A stretch of DNA of 64,000 nt, taken from assembly GCF_000759345.1 (NCBI RefSeq), contig NZ_JPZL01000004.1:62001-126000 (forward strand), read 5' to 3'. This document shows positions 15,538 to 25,068 of this stretch, piece by piece. The DNA comes from Litchfieldella xinjiangensis. Its GTDB lineage: Bacteria > Pseudomonadota > Gammaproteobacteria > Pseudomonadales > Halomonadaceae. The number at the start of each line of letters is the position of its first letter. Position 1 is the stretch's first letter. The position numbers and the translations under genes are program-made. A model generated the notes under the pieces. That model searched no databases. It worked only from the letters and a program-made list of their open reading frames with translations, and was not told where the DNA came from.

Positions 15538-17490
15538 ATGCTCACCACGGCGCGCATACGCTCTCCCTATCCTTCCCTACTCCTTACCTGGCTTTCTTAC
15601 TTTCTGGTGCTTGCGGGCCTTACCTGGGGGCTGCGCCTTGCTGCAAGCGCCGTCATGGTGCCCGAGGGGTTATGGCCAAAGGCTTGGTGGTGGGGCCTGC
15701 GTTTCGATCTGGCGATTGCTGCGCTTCTGTCCGGGTTGACGATATTGGTCCTCTGGCCCCTGGCACGCTTCGTTCCTGACCTGCCCCGGCGTGGCTGGCT
15801 AGCGCCAGCCACGGCTATCTTGTTGGGTGCCCACCTGGGAGACTGGCTGTACTGGCAGGAAACAGGTCGCCACATCGGCTACGAGGCGGCTGAGCTCACT
15901 CAATCCGCTGACAGCCTGGTACTAATGCTGATGGCGCATTGGCCGTGGGTACTTGCCCTGCTTGGCATCACCGCGCTCGTCGGGCTTATCAAGTGGGTTC
16001 CCGCAACACGACAGCAACGTACATGGCGAATCGAGGCGAGCTTGCTCGGTGTGATTCTGGCCACCGTACTTATCGTCAGGGGCGGGCCCACTGGGCTTCC
16101 GCAAGGACCGCATGAAGCCCTTCGTATTGGTAGCGCCCCACAAGCCGTTGCTGCGCTCAATGGTGCCTACGCAGCGCTTTATGGCCTAACCAAGGATAAC
16201 AGCCTGAAGGCTCCCGACCTGGATTGGCTGACGCTCGAGGAAGCCAACCAGCTGGTCGCTTCACTCTATCCCACCCCGGCAAGGCTCACCCCAGTCGCAG
16301 TAGAACAGCCCGTCGCGCCCATTAATGTGGTCATGGTATTGCTCGAAGGCTGGTCAACCGCTGTGGCAAAACCACTGGCAGATGGCACGCCCGTAACGCC
16401 AAACTTCAACGTGTTTGCCGAGCACTCGTTGAGTGTGGACGCCATGATTTCAGGGGGCTCGCGGACTACCGAGGGCATGTTCAGTACATTCTGCAGCTAT
16501 CAGAACCCATTGGGCAGGAGCGTCGCGCAAACTCAACTGGCCATGCACCCTTACGATTGCCTGCCGCATCAGCTCAGTAATGCCGGCTGGCAAAGCGCGT
16601 TTTTCCAAGGTTCCCACGAAGACACCAGCGGTACTGGCTCCTTCGCCCAAGGGCTGGGGTTCCAGGCGAGCTATGGAAAAGATGACATCGAACAGCGCAC
16701 GCATCCGGAAAACTATTGGGGTGTGTATGACGAAGATCTGTACCGCTTTGTCATCGACCAGATGGATAGCATGACTGAACCGATGTTGGTCGGAATAAAT
16801 ACCAACACTACCCACGACCGCCAACTGTCCCCCGGTTCGAAACGCCTGGTCGAAGAAACCGACTCGGCCGCGCAGGCCATCAATGTCCTCCACCTGGCAG
16901 ACCACGAACTCGGCGATTTCCTCACTGCGCTTGAAGCTCGTGACTGGCAGCATCCATGGATGGTTGTCCTGGTGGCCGACCATACATCCCGTGTCGATTC
17001 GTCGACCCTGGAGCGATATACCATCCCCTTCGCCTTGCATGCGCCAGGTCTGATAACGCCCCAAAGAATCCCCCAAGTTGCCCATCAACGTGATATCGCC
17101 CCTACAGTACTGGACATAATAGGACTCGACATGCCCCACGCCATGGGCATATCACTACTGCAGCCTAACGCTGAACGCTTCGCTGAATATTATTCCAACG
17201 GCAGTATCGGATGGATCTCCGGTGATACCTTGCTTGAGTTCTCGCTTAGCGAGCCACAACAGGCCGCATGCTACCGCTGGCGCACCGATCCGCTCATGAA
17301 ACAGCCCGAGGCATGTACGGCGGAAGCCGCTCACCAGCAACGGTTGGCATACGCCCTGACCAAGCTCGCTCAGCACAACCTCTACCAAGGCACTACCCGG
17401 GCGTTTCATTCCCCAACACAAACTGCCACAGGCATAGAGCATATGCAGGCCGGTAATCGCCAAGCCGTGGAGGCTCATCGTGATTCATGA
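15538..17490 (+). CDS. LtaS-like sulfatase-fold phosphotransferase
   Basis: A 650-residue membrane enzyme of the lipoteichoic-acid-synthase/phosphoglycerol-transferase family. Five helices occupy about residues 15-165. The extracytoplasmic sulfatase-fold domain follows with VVMVLLEGW (metal-binding E), the nucleophile region GGSRTTEGMF with T310/T311, GINTNTTHD and VADHTSR. In Gram-negatives such enzymes add phosphoglycerol or phosphoethanolamine to periplasmic glucans or LPS. It opens a run of LPS-core genes, so a core modification is likely. No clear Shine-Dalgarno precedes ATG 15538, but the helix pattern requires a start here. Confidence 0.85.
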   Translation: MLTTARIRSPYPSLLLTWLSYFLVLAGLTWGLRLAASAVMVPEGLWPKAWWWGLRFDLAIAALLSGLTILVLWPLARFVPDLPRRGWLAPATAILLGAHLGDWLYWQETGRHIGYEAAELTQSADSLVLMLMAHWPWVLALLGITALVGLIKWVPATRQQRTWRIEASLLGVILATVLIVRGGPTGLPQGPHEALRIGSAPQAVAALNGAYAALYGLTKDNSLKAPDLDWLTLEEANQLVASLYPTPARLTPVAVEQPVAPINVVMVLLEGWSTAVAKPLADGTPVTPNFNVFAEHSLSVDAMISGGSRTTEGMFSTFCSYQNPLGRSVAQTQLAMHPYDCLPHQLSNAGWQSAFFQGSHEDTSGTGSFAQGLGFQASYGKDDIEQRTHPENYWGVYDEDLYRFVIDQMDSMTEPMLVGINTNTTHDRQLSPGSKRLVEETDSAAQAINVLHLADHELGDFLTALEARDWQHPWMVVLVADHTSRVDSSTLERYTIPFALHAPGLITPQRIPQVAHQRDIAPTVLDIIGLDMPHAMGISLLQPNAERFAEYYSNGSIGWISGDTLLEFSLSEPQQAACYRWRTDPLMKQPEACTAEAAHQQRLAYALTKLAQHNLYQGTTRAFHSPTQTATGIEHMQAGNRQAVEAHRDS

Positions 17491-17566
17491 CAAGAAGGCC
17501 GTTTGACCCCTTCCTTCAGGCCAAGGATCATACGCAGTTGCCATTCATAAACGCCGGAAGCCAGAC

Positions 17567-18628
17567 ATGCCCGCCAAACGTATTGCCTTCGTCATTTCCG
17601 ATCTCTATGGCGGCGGCGCCGAGAAATCGCTCTTATATACTGCGGACGGGCTACAACAGCGTGGCAACTCGGTCAAGGTGTTCATCTTGCGCGACAAGAT
17701 CGAGCAGACCATCCCCGAAGGGCTGGATGTCGAGAACCTGGCAATCATCAGCAATGCCACCAAAGCGCTGAATAGCGAGTGGGTACGCAAATGGCAGGCA
17801 AGTTGCATAGCAGAAGCCATGGCACGCTTCCAGGCCGATACGGTGCTCTCATGTTCGTGCGACCGCATCACCCGTCACCTGAAACATCCGAATCTCTACT
17901 TCTGGATCAAGAGCGATATTTCGGCGCGCTTTCGTGACAGCGATAAGCGCGATAGCGTCTTCGCCCGTCAGCGCGAACTGTACAACGGTCGCAAGGTGGT
18001 TGCCGTCTCGCAGGGCGTAAAAGACAGCCTGCTTTCTATGGTGGGCCTCGAGCCGAGCGAGATCCGCGCCATCTATAACCCTTATCAGCGCGAGCCCTTC
18101 GTACAACTTGCCCAGGAGCCCGCCCCGGTGCCGGAAGGCGATTATCTCCTTCACGTTGGGGCGTTCACCTCGGTCAAGCGTCACGACCGGTTGCTACGCG
18201 CCTACAAGGCCAGTGGCGTAACGACTCCGCTCGTGCTGCTGGGCAAAGGGGATCATGAGGCACGCATTCGCCAGCAGATCAGCGAGCTCGGCCTGGAAGC
18301 GCGCGTCACGATCATGGGGTATCAACCCAACCCGTATCCGTTCATTCAAGGCGCCAAGGCACTGATCCTGACCTCGGATGCCGAAGGCCTGCCGCGTGTG
18401 CTGATCGAATCCCTGATGCTGCATACGCCGGTGGTCAGTGTCGATTGCCCCAGCGGCCCGCGTGAAATCCTGACCCAGGAGCTTGCCGACTTTCTTGTCG
18501 ACCCCCAGAACGAAAAAGGCCTGGCCGATGCGATCGCGCGCATGGACCAGGCCCCGTTGCGTATCGAGCCGCGTCACTACCAGGCGTTCCTGGCCGACAC
18601 CGTACTGCCCCAGTTCGAGGCGTTGTAA
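17567..18628 (+). CDS. Glycosyltransferase family 4, probable LPS core
   Basis: A 353-residue GT-B enzyme. The N-terminal acceptor domain starts with FVISDLYGGGAEKSLL. The donor-site motif DAEGLPRVLIESLM, followed by SVDCPSGPREIL, shows the E-x7-E arrangement of GT4 enzymes. It would transfer a sugar to a growing LPS core on the inner face of the membrane. It lies 76 bp after the LtaS-like gene and 6 bp before a Kdo-kinase-like gene, so the three are probably one transcript. The sugar is not predictable. Confidence 0.88.
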   Translation: MPAKRIAFVISDLYGGGAEKSLLYTADGLQQRGNSVKVFILRDKIEQTIPEGLDVENLAIISNATKALNSEWVRKWQASCIAEAMARFQADTVLSCSCDRITRHLKHPNLYFWIKSDISARFRDSDKRDSVFARQRELYNGRKVVAVSQGVKDSLLSMVGLEPSEIRAIYNPYQREPFVQLAQEPAPVPEGDYLLHVGAFTSVKRHDRLLRAYKASGVTTPLVLLGKGDHEARIRQQISELGLEARVTIMGYQPNPYPFIQGAKALILTSDAEGLPRVLIESLMLHTPVVSVDCPSGPREILTQELADFLVDPQNEKGLADAIARMDQAPLRIEPRHYQAFLADTVLPQFEAL

Positions 18629-18634
18629 TCCGCC

Positions 18635-19339
18635 ATGAAGCTGCTCGATATCCCCTTCAATGACAGGCGCCGTCGGTACCTGATCTTTCACGCCGAGCGC
18701 TTGCCCAGCCAACTGCGCCTGGCCAGTACCACCACGACCGAAGAATTTGAACAGCACGCCAGCAGCCGCTTCTACGTGGCCGAGTCGCATCCCGTACTCG
18801 CCAAGGTGGTGCCCGACAAATTCTCCAAGCGAAAGCAGCCCCTGAAATGGCTAACACGGGATTACCTGGAAAAACGCTGGCTATTGCAGGCCGATGCCGG
18901 CAAGGAGTATCGCAGCCTGCAGATCCTGCATCAGGCGGGGCTCACCACGCCGGCTTGCCATGGCTGGGGCATTTCCCTCAACCCGGGCAACCGCAACGCA
19001 TCACTGCTATTGATGGAATACCTGCCCGAGGCCCGTCCCGGCGGGGAGTATTTCGATGGCCTGCGTGAGCGCGAACGGCTGGCGTTTCTCGATGAGTTTT
19101 GCCGGCAGGTGTTGCAACTCGCCCGGGCGGGCTACGTGCATCGCGACCTTCACTACAACAACCTGCTCGTCACCCCACATAACGCACTGGTGTGGATCGA
19201 CACACATGTGCGTGCCCTGCCCCGCTCGCCAGCCAAGCAATGGGACGCCATCGCCGGTTCGCTGACAGTCAATAAGCTACGCGGCGAGGCCTATCGGGAC
19301 TATGCCGAGCGTGTACTGCGCGAGCAGTGGAGCGCATGA
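18635..19339 (+). CDS. Kdo/LPS-core kinase family protein
   Basis: A 234-residue protein of the WaaP/KdkA kinase group. A VLAKVV lysine strand (near residue 55), a conserved RPGGEYF segment and the catalytic loop HRDLHYNN with H169-R170-D171 are visible, and WIDTHV supplies the metal-binding aspartate. Such kinases phosphorylate Kdo or heptose and stabilise the outer membrane. The active-site residues look complete, unlike in the second kinase-like gene at 20660-21172. Start ATG 18635 follows the glycosyltransferase stop by 6 nt. Confidence 0.85.
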   Translation: MKLLDIPFNDRRRRYLIFHAERLPSQLRLASTTTTEEFEQHASSRFYVAESHPVLAKVVPDKFSKRKQPLKWLTRDYLEKRWLLQADAGKEYRSLQILHQAGLTTPACHGWGISLNPGNRNASLLLMEYLPEARPGGEYFDGLRERERLAFLDEFCRQVLQLARAGYVHRDLHYNNLLVTPHNALVWIDTHVRALPRSPAKQWDAIAGSLTVNKLRGEAYRDYAERVLREQWSA

Positions 19340-19370
19340 ACAAAGGTAGCGACAAAGCGGCGAGCGCCGA

Positions 19371-20531
19371 TCACGAGAGCGAACCACGCGAGGCGGAAAC
19401 CTGCTCGGGTGACGACTTGCGTTTCGCAAGTGACTCGCCACGTGGCCTATCGGTGATGCCCTGAAGAATCCTGCTCACTTCCTCCGGCCAATTGAAATGA
19501 TACTTCCCGGTCAGTGATTCCACCTCGCGGCATGCCATGGGGTAATGATCGCGCACATAACTCAAGCGCTCGGCCAAGTGACGCTCGCCCTTTTCCAGAT
19601 CGAACAACAAGCGCGAATCGTGATCGACCATTTCGGGGCTTCCCCCGGTGCTCGACAGCAACACGGGGATGCCCTGGGCGATGGCATCCAATGCCGCGTT
19701 GGAGAAATCGTCGAATAACGAGGGCAACACGAACAGATCGATATCCCGGTAGAAACCACTCATGTCCTTGCCCCACGCGCGAAACTCGATATTGGGGAAG
19801 CGTTCTTTATCCATATATTGCTGGGCCCAGTCATACTTCTGCCAGTTACCCTGAATAACCAGCCGGGAAGCCGGGTCTCCCATGTCGATAAACGCCTGGA
19901 TCAAAAATTCGACATTCTTGCGCTTGGAGAGCTGGCCGCAGTAGCCAATGGTGAAGGGACCCTTTCCCATGGCAAAACGACACTGGGGAGCGACGGAGGA
20001 ATCGTTATAGAGCGTGTAAGACAGGATGCCGTGCTTGCGATGCAGCCTTTCATCCGAGATCCGCGCACTCGAATTGTTATAGACGATCGCCTCAGCCCGC
20101 CGCTTGATGCTGCGATTGAGCGCACGGATCAGCCAGCCATAAAGCAGCGGCTCGTTGTACTTACCCTGATAACGGGCCTTGCCACGTATGAATAGTACCT
20201 TATGCGCCCGAACCAGGCGGCCCGCCAGAAAGCTCATGCCATTATGGGTATCGAAGGCCAGCCACACCGGCTCGTTCGACCGACGGGCAATACGCAGCGC
20301 CTGAACGACGCCGTGGGCTGCTGACAGCACCTTGTTCAGCCCCAGCCACTGCCTACGCGGGCGTGCCAGTGTCAAGCGGGTAATGTTGGCATGTTTAGGT
20401 AGCGTGAAGGCATCAGGCACCACGAGATGGACCCGATGCCCCTCTCCAGCCAGGTGCCAAGCCAAGTTGCGCAATCGCAACCAGCACCCCTTATCCATTG
20501 AGCCATTGTACACGGCGATAAAATCTTTCAT
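19371..20531 (-). CDS. Glycosyltransferase family 4
   Basis: A 386-residue GT-B enzyme. The start ATG 20531 (MKDFIAVYNGSMDKG) is chosen because AAGGGA lies 6 nt upstream; ATG 20567 has no such site. The donor-binding part carries GYCGQLSKRKNVEFLIQAF near the middle, then the LFVLPSLFDDFSNAALDAIAQG motif of GT4 enzymes (split as two helices). A basic, serine-rich tail of about 20 residues follows the fold. It is convergent with the Kdo-kinase operon and probably adds a core sugar. Confidence 0.87.
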   Translation of the reverse strand: MKDFIAVYNGSMDKGCWLRLRNLAWHLAGEGHRVHLVVPDAFTLPKHANITRLTLARPRRQWLGLNKVLSAAHGVVQALRIARRSNEPVWLAFDTHNGMSFLAGRLVRAHKVLFIRGKARYQGKYNEPLLYGWLIRALNRSIKRRAEAIVYNNSSARISDERLHRKHGILSYTLYNDSSVAPQCRFAMGKGPFTIGYCGQLSKRKNVEFLIQAFIDMGDPASRLVIQGNWQKYDWAQQYMDKERFPNIEFRAWGKDMSGFYRDIDLFVLPSLFDDFSNAALDAIAQGIPVLLSSTGGSPEMVDHDSRLLFDLEKGERHLAERLSYVRDHYPMACREVESLTGKYHFNWPEEVSRILQGITDRPRGESLAKRKSSPEQVSASRGSLS

Positions 20532-20659
20532 GACAATCCCTTGCAGCGGCAACAGCGGGCGATCCAAGCCCAGTGACTGACTAAATCAGCAAAATCTCTG
20601 ACAGTGTAGACCAAAGGTAACGGCAGGTAAAAATACATGCCAAGCCAACCTCAGCCCCC

Positions 20660-21172
20660 TCATTTCACTTTGCTGATAAATCGCTCAAATAAAAATGCCT
20701 CGTCGCCTTTCAGCGAGCGACCCAGGCAATCTATAAATTCATTCCTGTAATTAGAAAAGCGTGAGGGTAGTTTGTAAGTATCAAGGTCAATCGCAACCAC
20801 GATTTGATTACTTACCAAGAAGTTTTTTGTGTGTAACCCTCGCGATAGCAAGCCGTGATTGTATAACGAGACCAGAATAGCAACGAATCGATCCTGCAAC
20901 TGATGTGAACCTAATATCTCTTGCTTCAGCGGCACACCATGAACATTACGGGTCACTAGACGATATTTTTTCGCTTCGATGATTTCTGGGGTTGCGATCC
21001 CCATTTGCTGCAGATGGTTAGCTACAACCTGAAAATTGATACCAGGATGGTTCTTTACTCCCAACGCATAGCGCAATTTATCGTAAATTTTAGGATGGAA
21101 AGTTTTAACGAAACAATCTTCCGCCTCGTCGTAATAGACATGACTGTACTTACCAGACTGAATTAATTTCAC
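20660..21172 (-). CDS. Kinase-like LPS protein with degenerate catalytic loop
   Basis: A 170-residue protein similar in layout to WaaY/InaA-type LPS kinases: a glycine-poor start SGKYSHVYYDEAEDCFVKTF holding a conserved lysine, then the loop SRGLHTKNFLV and AIDLDTYK. The usual H-R-D is replaced by S-R-G, though an H-x-x-N pair and the IDLD metal motif remain, so activity is doubtful but not excluded. The gene is clearly AT-richer than its neighbours, suggesting transfer. It is shorter than typical WaaP (about 265 aa). It lies between two glycosyltransferase units in the LPS cluster. Confidence 0.65.
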   Translation of the reverse strand: MKLIQSGKYSHVYYDEAEDCFVKTFHPKIYDKLRYALGVKNHPGINFQVVANHLQQMGIATPEIIEAKKYRLVTRNVHGVPLKQEILGSHQLQDRFVAILVSLYNHGLLSRGLHTKNFLVSNQIVVAIDLDTYKLPSRFSNYRNEFIDCLGRSLKGDEAFLFERFISKVK

Positions 21173-21218
21173 TAACTTACACCGGAAAGAGTTTAAAATA
21201 CACTTGACATATGAAGCG

Positions 21219-21755
21219 TTAACAATCTAAACGCCGAATAACACGTGCTGGAGCTCCTGCAATTACAACATTATCATCAAATGCTTGCGTAACTACGGCA
21301 TTCGCACCAACCACAACGTTACTCCCAACACTACCTAACCCCACAAATTTAGCCCCTGGGTAAATAACTACATTATTACCGACACGCCGCATCGTGCCAT
21401 TATGGCCGTCGGGCGGGCCCGCTAAAGTGACTTGCTGATAGAGGCGTAAATCGCCACCCAAGATCAAGTGGCCGCCAATAACAATAGAGGTGGGATGCGG
21501 GAGCCGTAAACCTGGCCCGATCTGGGTTCTCGAGCCAAGGTGTACCCCATAGTTCTTAACCAGCTGTTTTACTGAATTACGAAAGCTGCGTCTAAAACCG
21601 ACGCTTTCCAAGTATTGGGCCCAGCGCAGCATAATCACGGCTTGGCGGCTCGGATCTCCGAAGAAGTAACACTTGGCGAGTCGAAACAGCCTTAAGCGGG
21701 GCTTGCCTCGGAGGACTTCCAACTCACAAGTATCAAGAAATGTCGCCCAATCCAT
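21219..21755 (-). CDS. Hexapeptide-repeat acyltransferase (SAT-like)
   Basis: A 178-residue left-handed beta-helix transferase of the serine-acetyltransferase-like group. An N-terminal helical part (1-65) precedes hexapeptide coils such as IGPGLRLPHPTSIVIGGHLI and VGANAVVTQAFDDNVVIAGAP. The family's catalytic histidine is seen in LPHPTS. True CysE is longer and lies in cysteine operons; here the gene sits 3 bp after a glycosyltransferase, so O- or N-acetylation of LPS sugar is more likely. AT content is higher than in the flanking glycosyltransferases. Confidence 0.8.
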   Translation of the reverse strand: MDWATFLDTCELEVLRGKPRLRLFRLAKCYFFGDPSRQAVIMLRWAQYLESVGFRRSFRNSVKQLVKNYGVHLGSRTQIGPGLRLPHPTSIVIGGHLILGGDLRLYQQVTLAGPPDGHNGTMRRVGNNVVIYPGAKFVGLGSVGSNVVVGANAVVTQAFDDNVVIAGAPARVIRRLDC

Positions 21756-21758
21756 CAG

Positions 21759-22934
21759 TCAGCTCCGCACGAATTTTTCAACAACGACGCTAGGCAAAAA
21801 GTCGTTCAGCCAAGCCTCATCAATGGCTGGCTTCTCTCCCGCCAACGCCGTGCTTATGCCTGTCGCCAGCGAGTCGACATCGCGCTCCACTACCGATGTT
21901 TCCAAAGGCCCCTTGAGGATTTCACGAATGCCGCCCGGGCAATCCACCGACAGCACGGGCGTACCGCAGGCCAGCGCTTCGAACAACACGATGCCCATGC
22001 CTTCGAAACGGGAGCTCAGCACAAACAGCCGCGCATGATGCATCCAAGGGTACGGGTTAGCTTGCTGCCCGGCGAAGATCACCCGCTCACTGATCCCCAG
22101 TTCTTCGGCCAGGGCTTCCAGCCGGGGGCGCTCCTGCCCGCCGCCCACCAGCACCAGACGCTCCCTGGGCTGCGCCTTGGCATAGGCACGAAGCAGCAAC
22201 GCCTGATCTTTGGCCGGCACCAAGCGGGCCACATTGACGATGTATGGCTCTACGGGGAGTTGCGACTCAACCTCACGCATGGCTTGGCGGATCGAGTCTA
22301 TTGGGCACGGGTTGGGGATCACTGACAGCGATGCAGGCGTGAAATCCAATACCTGGCTGGCATCACGAATGTTATCCGCGACCCCTTGCGATACCGCCAC
22401 CAGCCGCTTGCGATGGAACAGCACCCAGGCGAACAGCTTCCCCTTCCAACCCGACTCGCCGCGATACATCAGGTTTTCCAGCACGAACCGAGCCCGGGGG
22501 TCGTTAAAGGTCCAGATCCGTTCGAATGTACCCACGCCGCGGAACACGATGAGATCCACCGGGCCGTACCGGCGTTCGAAGCGTGTTAGCCATACGCGAA
22601 AGAGCCAACCACCCAGCCAGCCTGTCCACACGAAATGCGAGCGGCGAATCACCGGGTTCAGAAACCAGCGGGACAACATTTCGACAAAAACACCGATAAC
22701 GGTCAAGCGCTGCCAGCGCTGCAGCGGTAACCGATGCCGCTGAACGCTTTCGTTCTCCTGGTGCAAGGATCGCTTGGCCGAAACGAAGGTGAGCAGATGG
22801 CTTTCGTGGCCCTCGTCGGCAAAGGCATCGGCAAGATTCACCGCGACACGTTCCATGCCCCCCATCTTTGTGCTTTTCACTACGACCAAGGTACGCAGCC
22901 GTTTCCTGGGCTGCGGCTCATTGAATGCGGTCAC
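21759..22934 (-). CDS. Glycosyltransferase family 4
   Basis: A 391-residue GT-B enzyme. It starts at GTG 22934, whose bases overlap the O-antigen-ligase stop (GTGA); GAAGGA sits 6-7 nt upstream, inside the ligase gene. A longer in-frame extension to 23159 is rejected because its 75 residues are a shadow of the ligase. Motifs: VVVKSTKMGGMERVAVNLA at the acceptor side, NVARLVPAKDQALLL, then SSRFEGMGIVLFEALACG and SVDCPGGIREIL at the donor side. It is translationally coupled to the ligase. Confidence 0.87.
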   Translation of the reverse strand: MTAFNEPQPRKRLRTLVVVKSTKMGGMERVAVNLADAFADEGHESHLLTFVSAKRSLHQENESVQRHRLPLQRWQRLTVIGVFVEMLSRWFLNPVIRRSHFVWTGWLGGWLFRVWLTRFERRYGPVDLIVFRGVGTFERIWTFNDPRARFVLENLMYRGESGWKGKLFAWVLFHRKRLVAVSQGVADNIRDASQVLDFTPASLSVIPNPCPIDSIRQAMREVESQLPVEPYIVNVARLVPAKDQALLLRAYAKAQPRERLVLVGGGQERPRLEALAEELGISERVIFAGQQANPYPWMHHARLFVLSSRFEGMGIVLFEALACGTPVLSVDCPGGIREILKGPLETSVVERDVDSLATGISTALAGEKPAIDEAWLNDFLPSVVVEKFVRS

Positions 22935-24295
22935 ATGGGGTCCTTCATCGGGTAGCGCTGAAGCCACTGCCAGCGCCAGATATGCGTTACCAAGCCACCC
23001 ATCACCAGATTGTAGAGGTAGACCCCCGACCAGAAGAACAGGAACGACTCGAACATGTTCACGATACACCAGAACACGAAGAAGCCGACACCGAACAAGG
23101 CGACATCGTCCGGCATGACACCGGCTCGCCAAGCTAACCAAGTCCCCCGCGCCACCCATACGGCGAGCGCCACGAAAACGCCCAGACCCAGCACGCCATA
23201 CGAAACGATAAGTTCCAGCAGGCTGTTGTGTAGGTGGCCATACGCCTTGCTTGGCTCCGGCAGCCAGTCGGTGTGCTTCATGACGAGAGATCGCCCCTCA
23301 GCGCCCCACCCCACAATTGGCCGCTCAGCGATCCATTCTGCCGCCGCCGCCCAGGAGAGCACACGATTACCAATGCTGCTGTAGGGGACGTTCCTGAAGT
23401 CACCCTCAATGACGATATCGATAATCTGTTGCTCATCATTGAGCCGTTTAGCTACCGTATCTTGAAAGAGTGTCCCGGCGGACATAAGTACTAGAGCTAT
23501 CGCTACTAGCGTCACAATTATTGCCCGGTTGGCAAGACGCAGCCGCCCCTGCCGATGAAGCACACCCATCCATATCAACAGCATAACCGGCAAGGCGACA
23601 ACCAACGCGAACCAAGTTGCACGTGTTTGGGTCACAGCAACGCCACTCAAGACGACCAACAGGGCCGCCAACCAGAGCCCAGTGCCCAGCCACCACCATT
23701 TTTTTAAAGTGAGCACACGCTTGGCGAAAACCACCAGCCCGACCAACCCTGCACCAAAGAACAAGCTGGTGTGCTGGGCATTATGAATCCCGAAATCGAC
23801 ACGGTGACCCAAAAACCCCCGCATCCAATCCTGCCAAGCCGAATTGGTACCCAGGGTGATCAGCAGTAACCCTAGCAGGCCCAGCCCCAAAATGATGAAC
23901 GTGTTGCGAGTACTTCCGCCTAGCCACCAGGCGATGCCCAAGAATAGGAAATGCTTGGCCAAGCGATCCAGCTTAGGATGATCTGTCATCCACTCAGGGT
24001 GATTACGTGTGCCCAAAGTCCAAGAAATGAGCTGAACCAAAATCGCCGCCAGTAGAAGCCAGACGGGTAGAGAGTTACGAATGCCAGCGCCGTTGCGAAG
24101 CAACCAGCCTAGGCCCAACAATGCCAGAACGGTGCCAGCCAGCTCGCCTACGTCCGGCAAGGGCAGCCGAAGCAGTGAATAGAGCACAAGACACAAAAGA
24201 CCGGCCCAGGCAAAGGGCCGTGGGCTGTGCCATCCCCCCGGGAACGTTTCTAACGAATCCAGGCGTGGCATTGAAAAGGGAAAAGCACGGCTCAT
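22931..24295 (-). CDS. waaL: O-antigen ligase / Wzy-family membrane protein
   Basis: A 454-residue polytopic protein with about eleven helices. The large periplasmic loop after about residue 290 contains GNRVLSWAAAAEWIAERP, GWGAEG and the H-N-S in GHLHNSLLELIVSYG, the Wzy_C/WaaL hallmark. It would join O-antigen, or another undecaprenyl-linked glycan, to the lipid A core in the periplasm. It is first in a minus-strand set with a glycosyltransferase and the SAT-like acyltransferase. No wzx or wzy is in the window, so ligase and polymerase cannot be fully separated. Confidence 0.8.
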   Translation of the reverse strand: MSRAFPFSMPRLDSLETFPGGWHSPRPFAWAGLLCLVLYSLLRLPLPDVGELAGTVLALLGLGWLLRNGAGIRNSLPVWLLLAAILVQLISWTLGTRNHPEWMTDHPKLDRLAKHFLFLGIAWWLGGSTRNTFIILGLGLLGLLLITLGTNSAWQDWMRGFLGHRVDFGIHNAQHTSLFFGAGLVGLVVFAKRVLTLKKWWWLGTGLWLAALLVVLSGVAVTQTRATWFALVVALPVMLLIWMGVLHRQGRLRLANRAIIVTLVAIALVLMSAGTLFQDTVAKRLNDEQQIIDIVIEGDFRNVPYSSIGNRVLSWAAAAEWIAERPIVGWGAEGRSLVMKHTDWLPEPSKAYGHLHNSLLELIVSYGVLGLGVFVALAVWVARGTWLAWRAGVMPDDVALFGVGFFVFWCIVNMFESFLFFWSGVYLYNLVMGGLVTHIWRWQWLQRYPMKDPM

Positions 24296-24354
24296 GGGTT
24301 GCCTTTGCTACAAAATGGATATGAACGCTTGCCTTCCATTGGCCTTGCGAAATG

Positions 24355-24381
24355 CGCGCGGGCGCCCAAGGCGCCCGCGCG
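24355..24381. terminator. Strong GC hairpin
   Basis: CGCGCGGGCGCC and GGCGCCCGCGCG form a perfect 12-bp stem around CAA. It lies 15 bp after the stop of the small minus-strand ORF at 24396-24575 and 60 bp upstream of the ligase start. No U-tract follows on either strand. Confidence 0.5.
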
Positions 24382-24395
24382 AAGTATATCAGTCG

Positions 24396-24575
24396 TTAAA
24401 AAGATGACCACTCCCCAAATACCCATAGGTGCGGCCCTGTGGCTGTGGGCACAAAGGACTTTCGGCCGATCGGCTCATCGGAAGCAGCCTCCTCGATTGA
24501 GCGAATCAGCGCACCCCGCAGCTCGCATTTACGGCTTGCGATCTTCTCTCTAGGACAGGGGACACAAAGAAACAT
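24396..24575 (-). CDS. Possible 59-residue ORF, unrecognised
   Basis: A minus-strand frame from ATG 24575 to TAA 24396 with protein-like composition (RGALIRSIEEAASDEP, then TATGPHLWVFGEWSSF). A strong hairpin follows its stop. The start lacks a clear ribosome site, so it may be the 3' end of a truncated gene rather than an intact small protein. No family recognised. Confidence 0.3.
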   Translation of the reverse strand: MFLCVPCPREKIASRKCELRGALIRSIEEAASDEPIGRKSFVPTATGPHLWVFGEWSSF

Positions 24576-25068
24576 TGCCTAACGGATAGTCAAGGCATAA
24601 TGAAGGATCGGGCATTTAAATGCCGCTGTGATAATTGGTTATGAAAGGCCATGCAGCTAAAACACGGCTTTTGAGGTATTATCCACGGCAAAAGTTTGGC
24701 TGGCTAGAAAACGCATCGGAAAAAGCAGTGTTCACTTGTGAAGGCCGGGTCAGGACAATCCATAGGCAGGGCACCGAAAGCCACGCTGATGCTCCTGGTG
24801 CAGCAGGCCATACGCCGCGAGGCGATTGAGAATCTACCCAAGGGCAGGCCACTCCTCAGCGCTTGGTCGGCACCTTCTGACCCGTGGTGAAGCAGCTGCT
24901 ATTGTGAATATGGGTCAGGACGATGCCGCAGGGAAGCTGATCATGGATGATCACCTGCCAATGCAGTTTTTAGCGGGCCTGCCTTTCCGCCTTGTTTCCC
25001 TCGAAGCATGGCAATGCCCATCCCATCTCCAGCAGCTCATCGCCCTAGCTTTCGCCGGCGATACAGGC
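24576..25068. other. Gene-poor accessory stretch
   Basis: No gene is supported here. Short open frames exist on the plus strand (for example 24826-25095) but lack family features and ribosome sites. A perfect 14-bp palindrome GGCATTTAAATGCC lies at 24611-24624. The stretch ends at the IS3 relic, so it may hold other decayed mobile DNA. Confidence 0.4.

Noticed and set aside
22935-23159. 75-residue N-terminal extension of the glycosyltransferase at 21759-22934
   Set aside because: It lies wholly inside the O-antigen-ligase gene in another frame, has no homologous look, and a GTG start with a good ribosome site exists at 22934.
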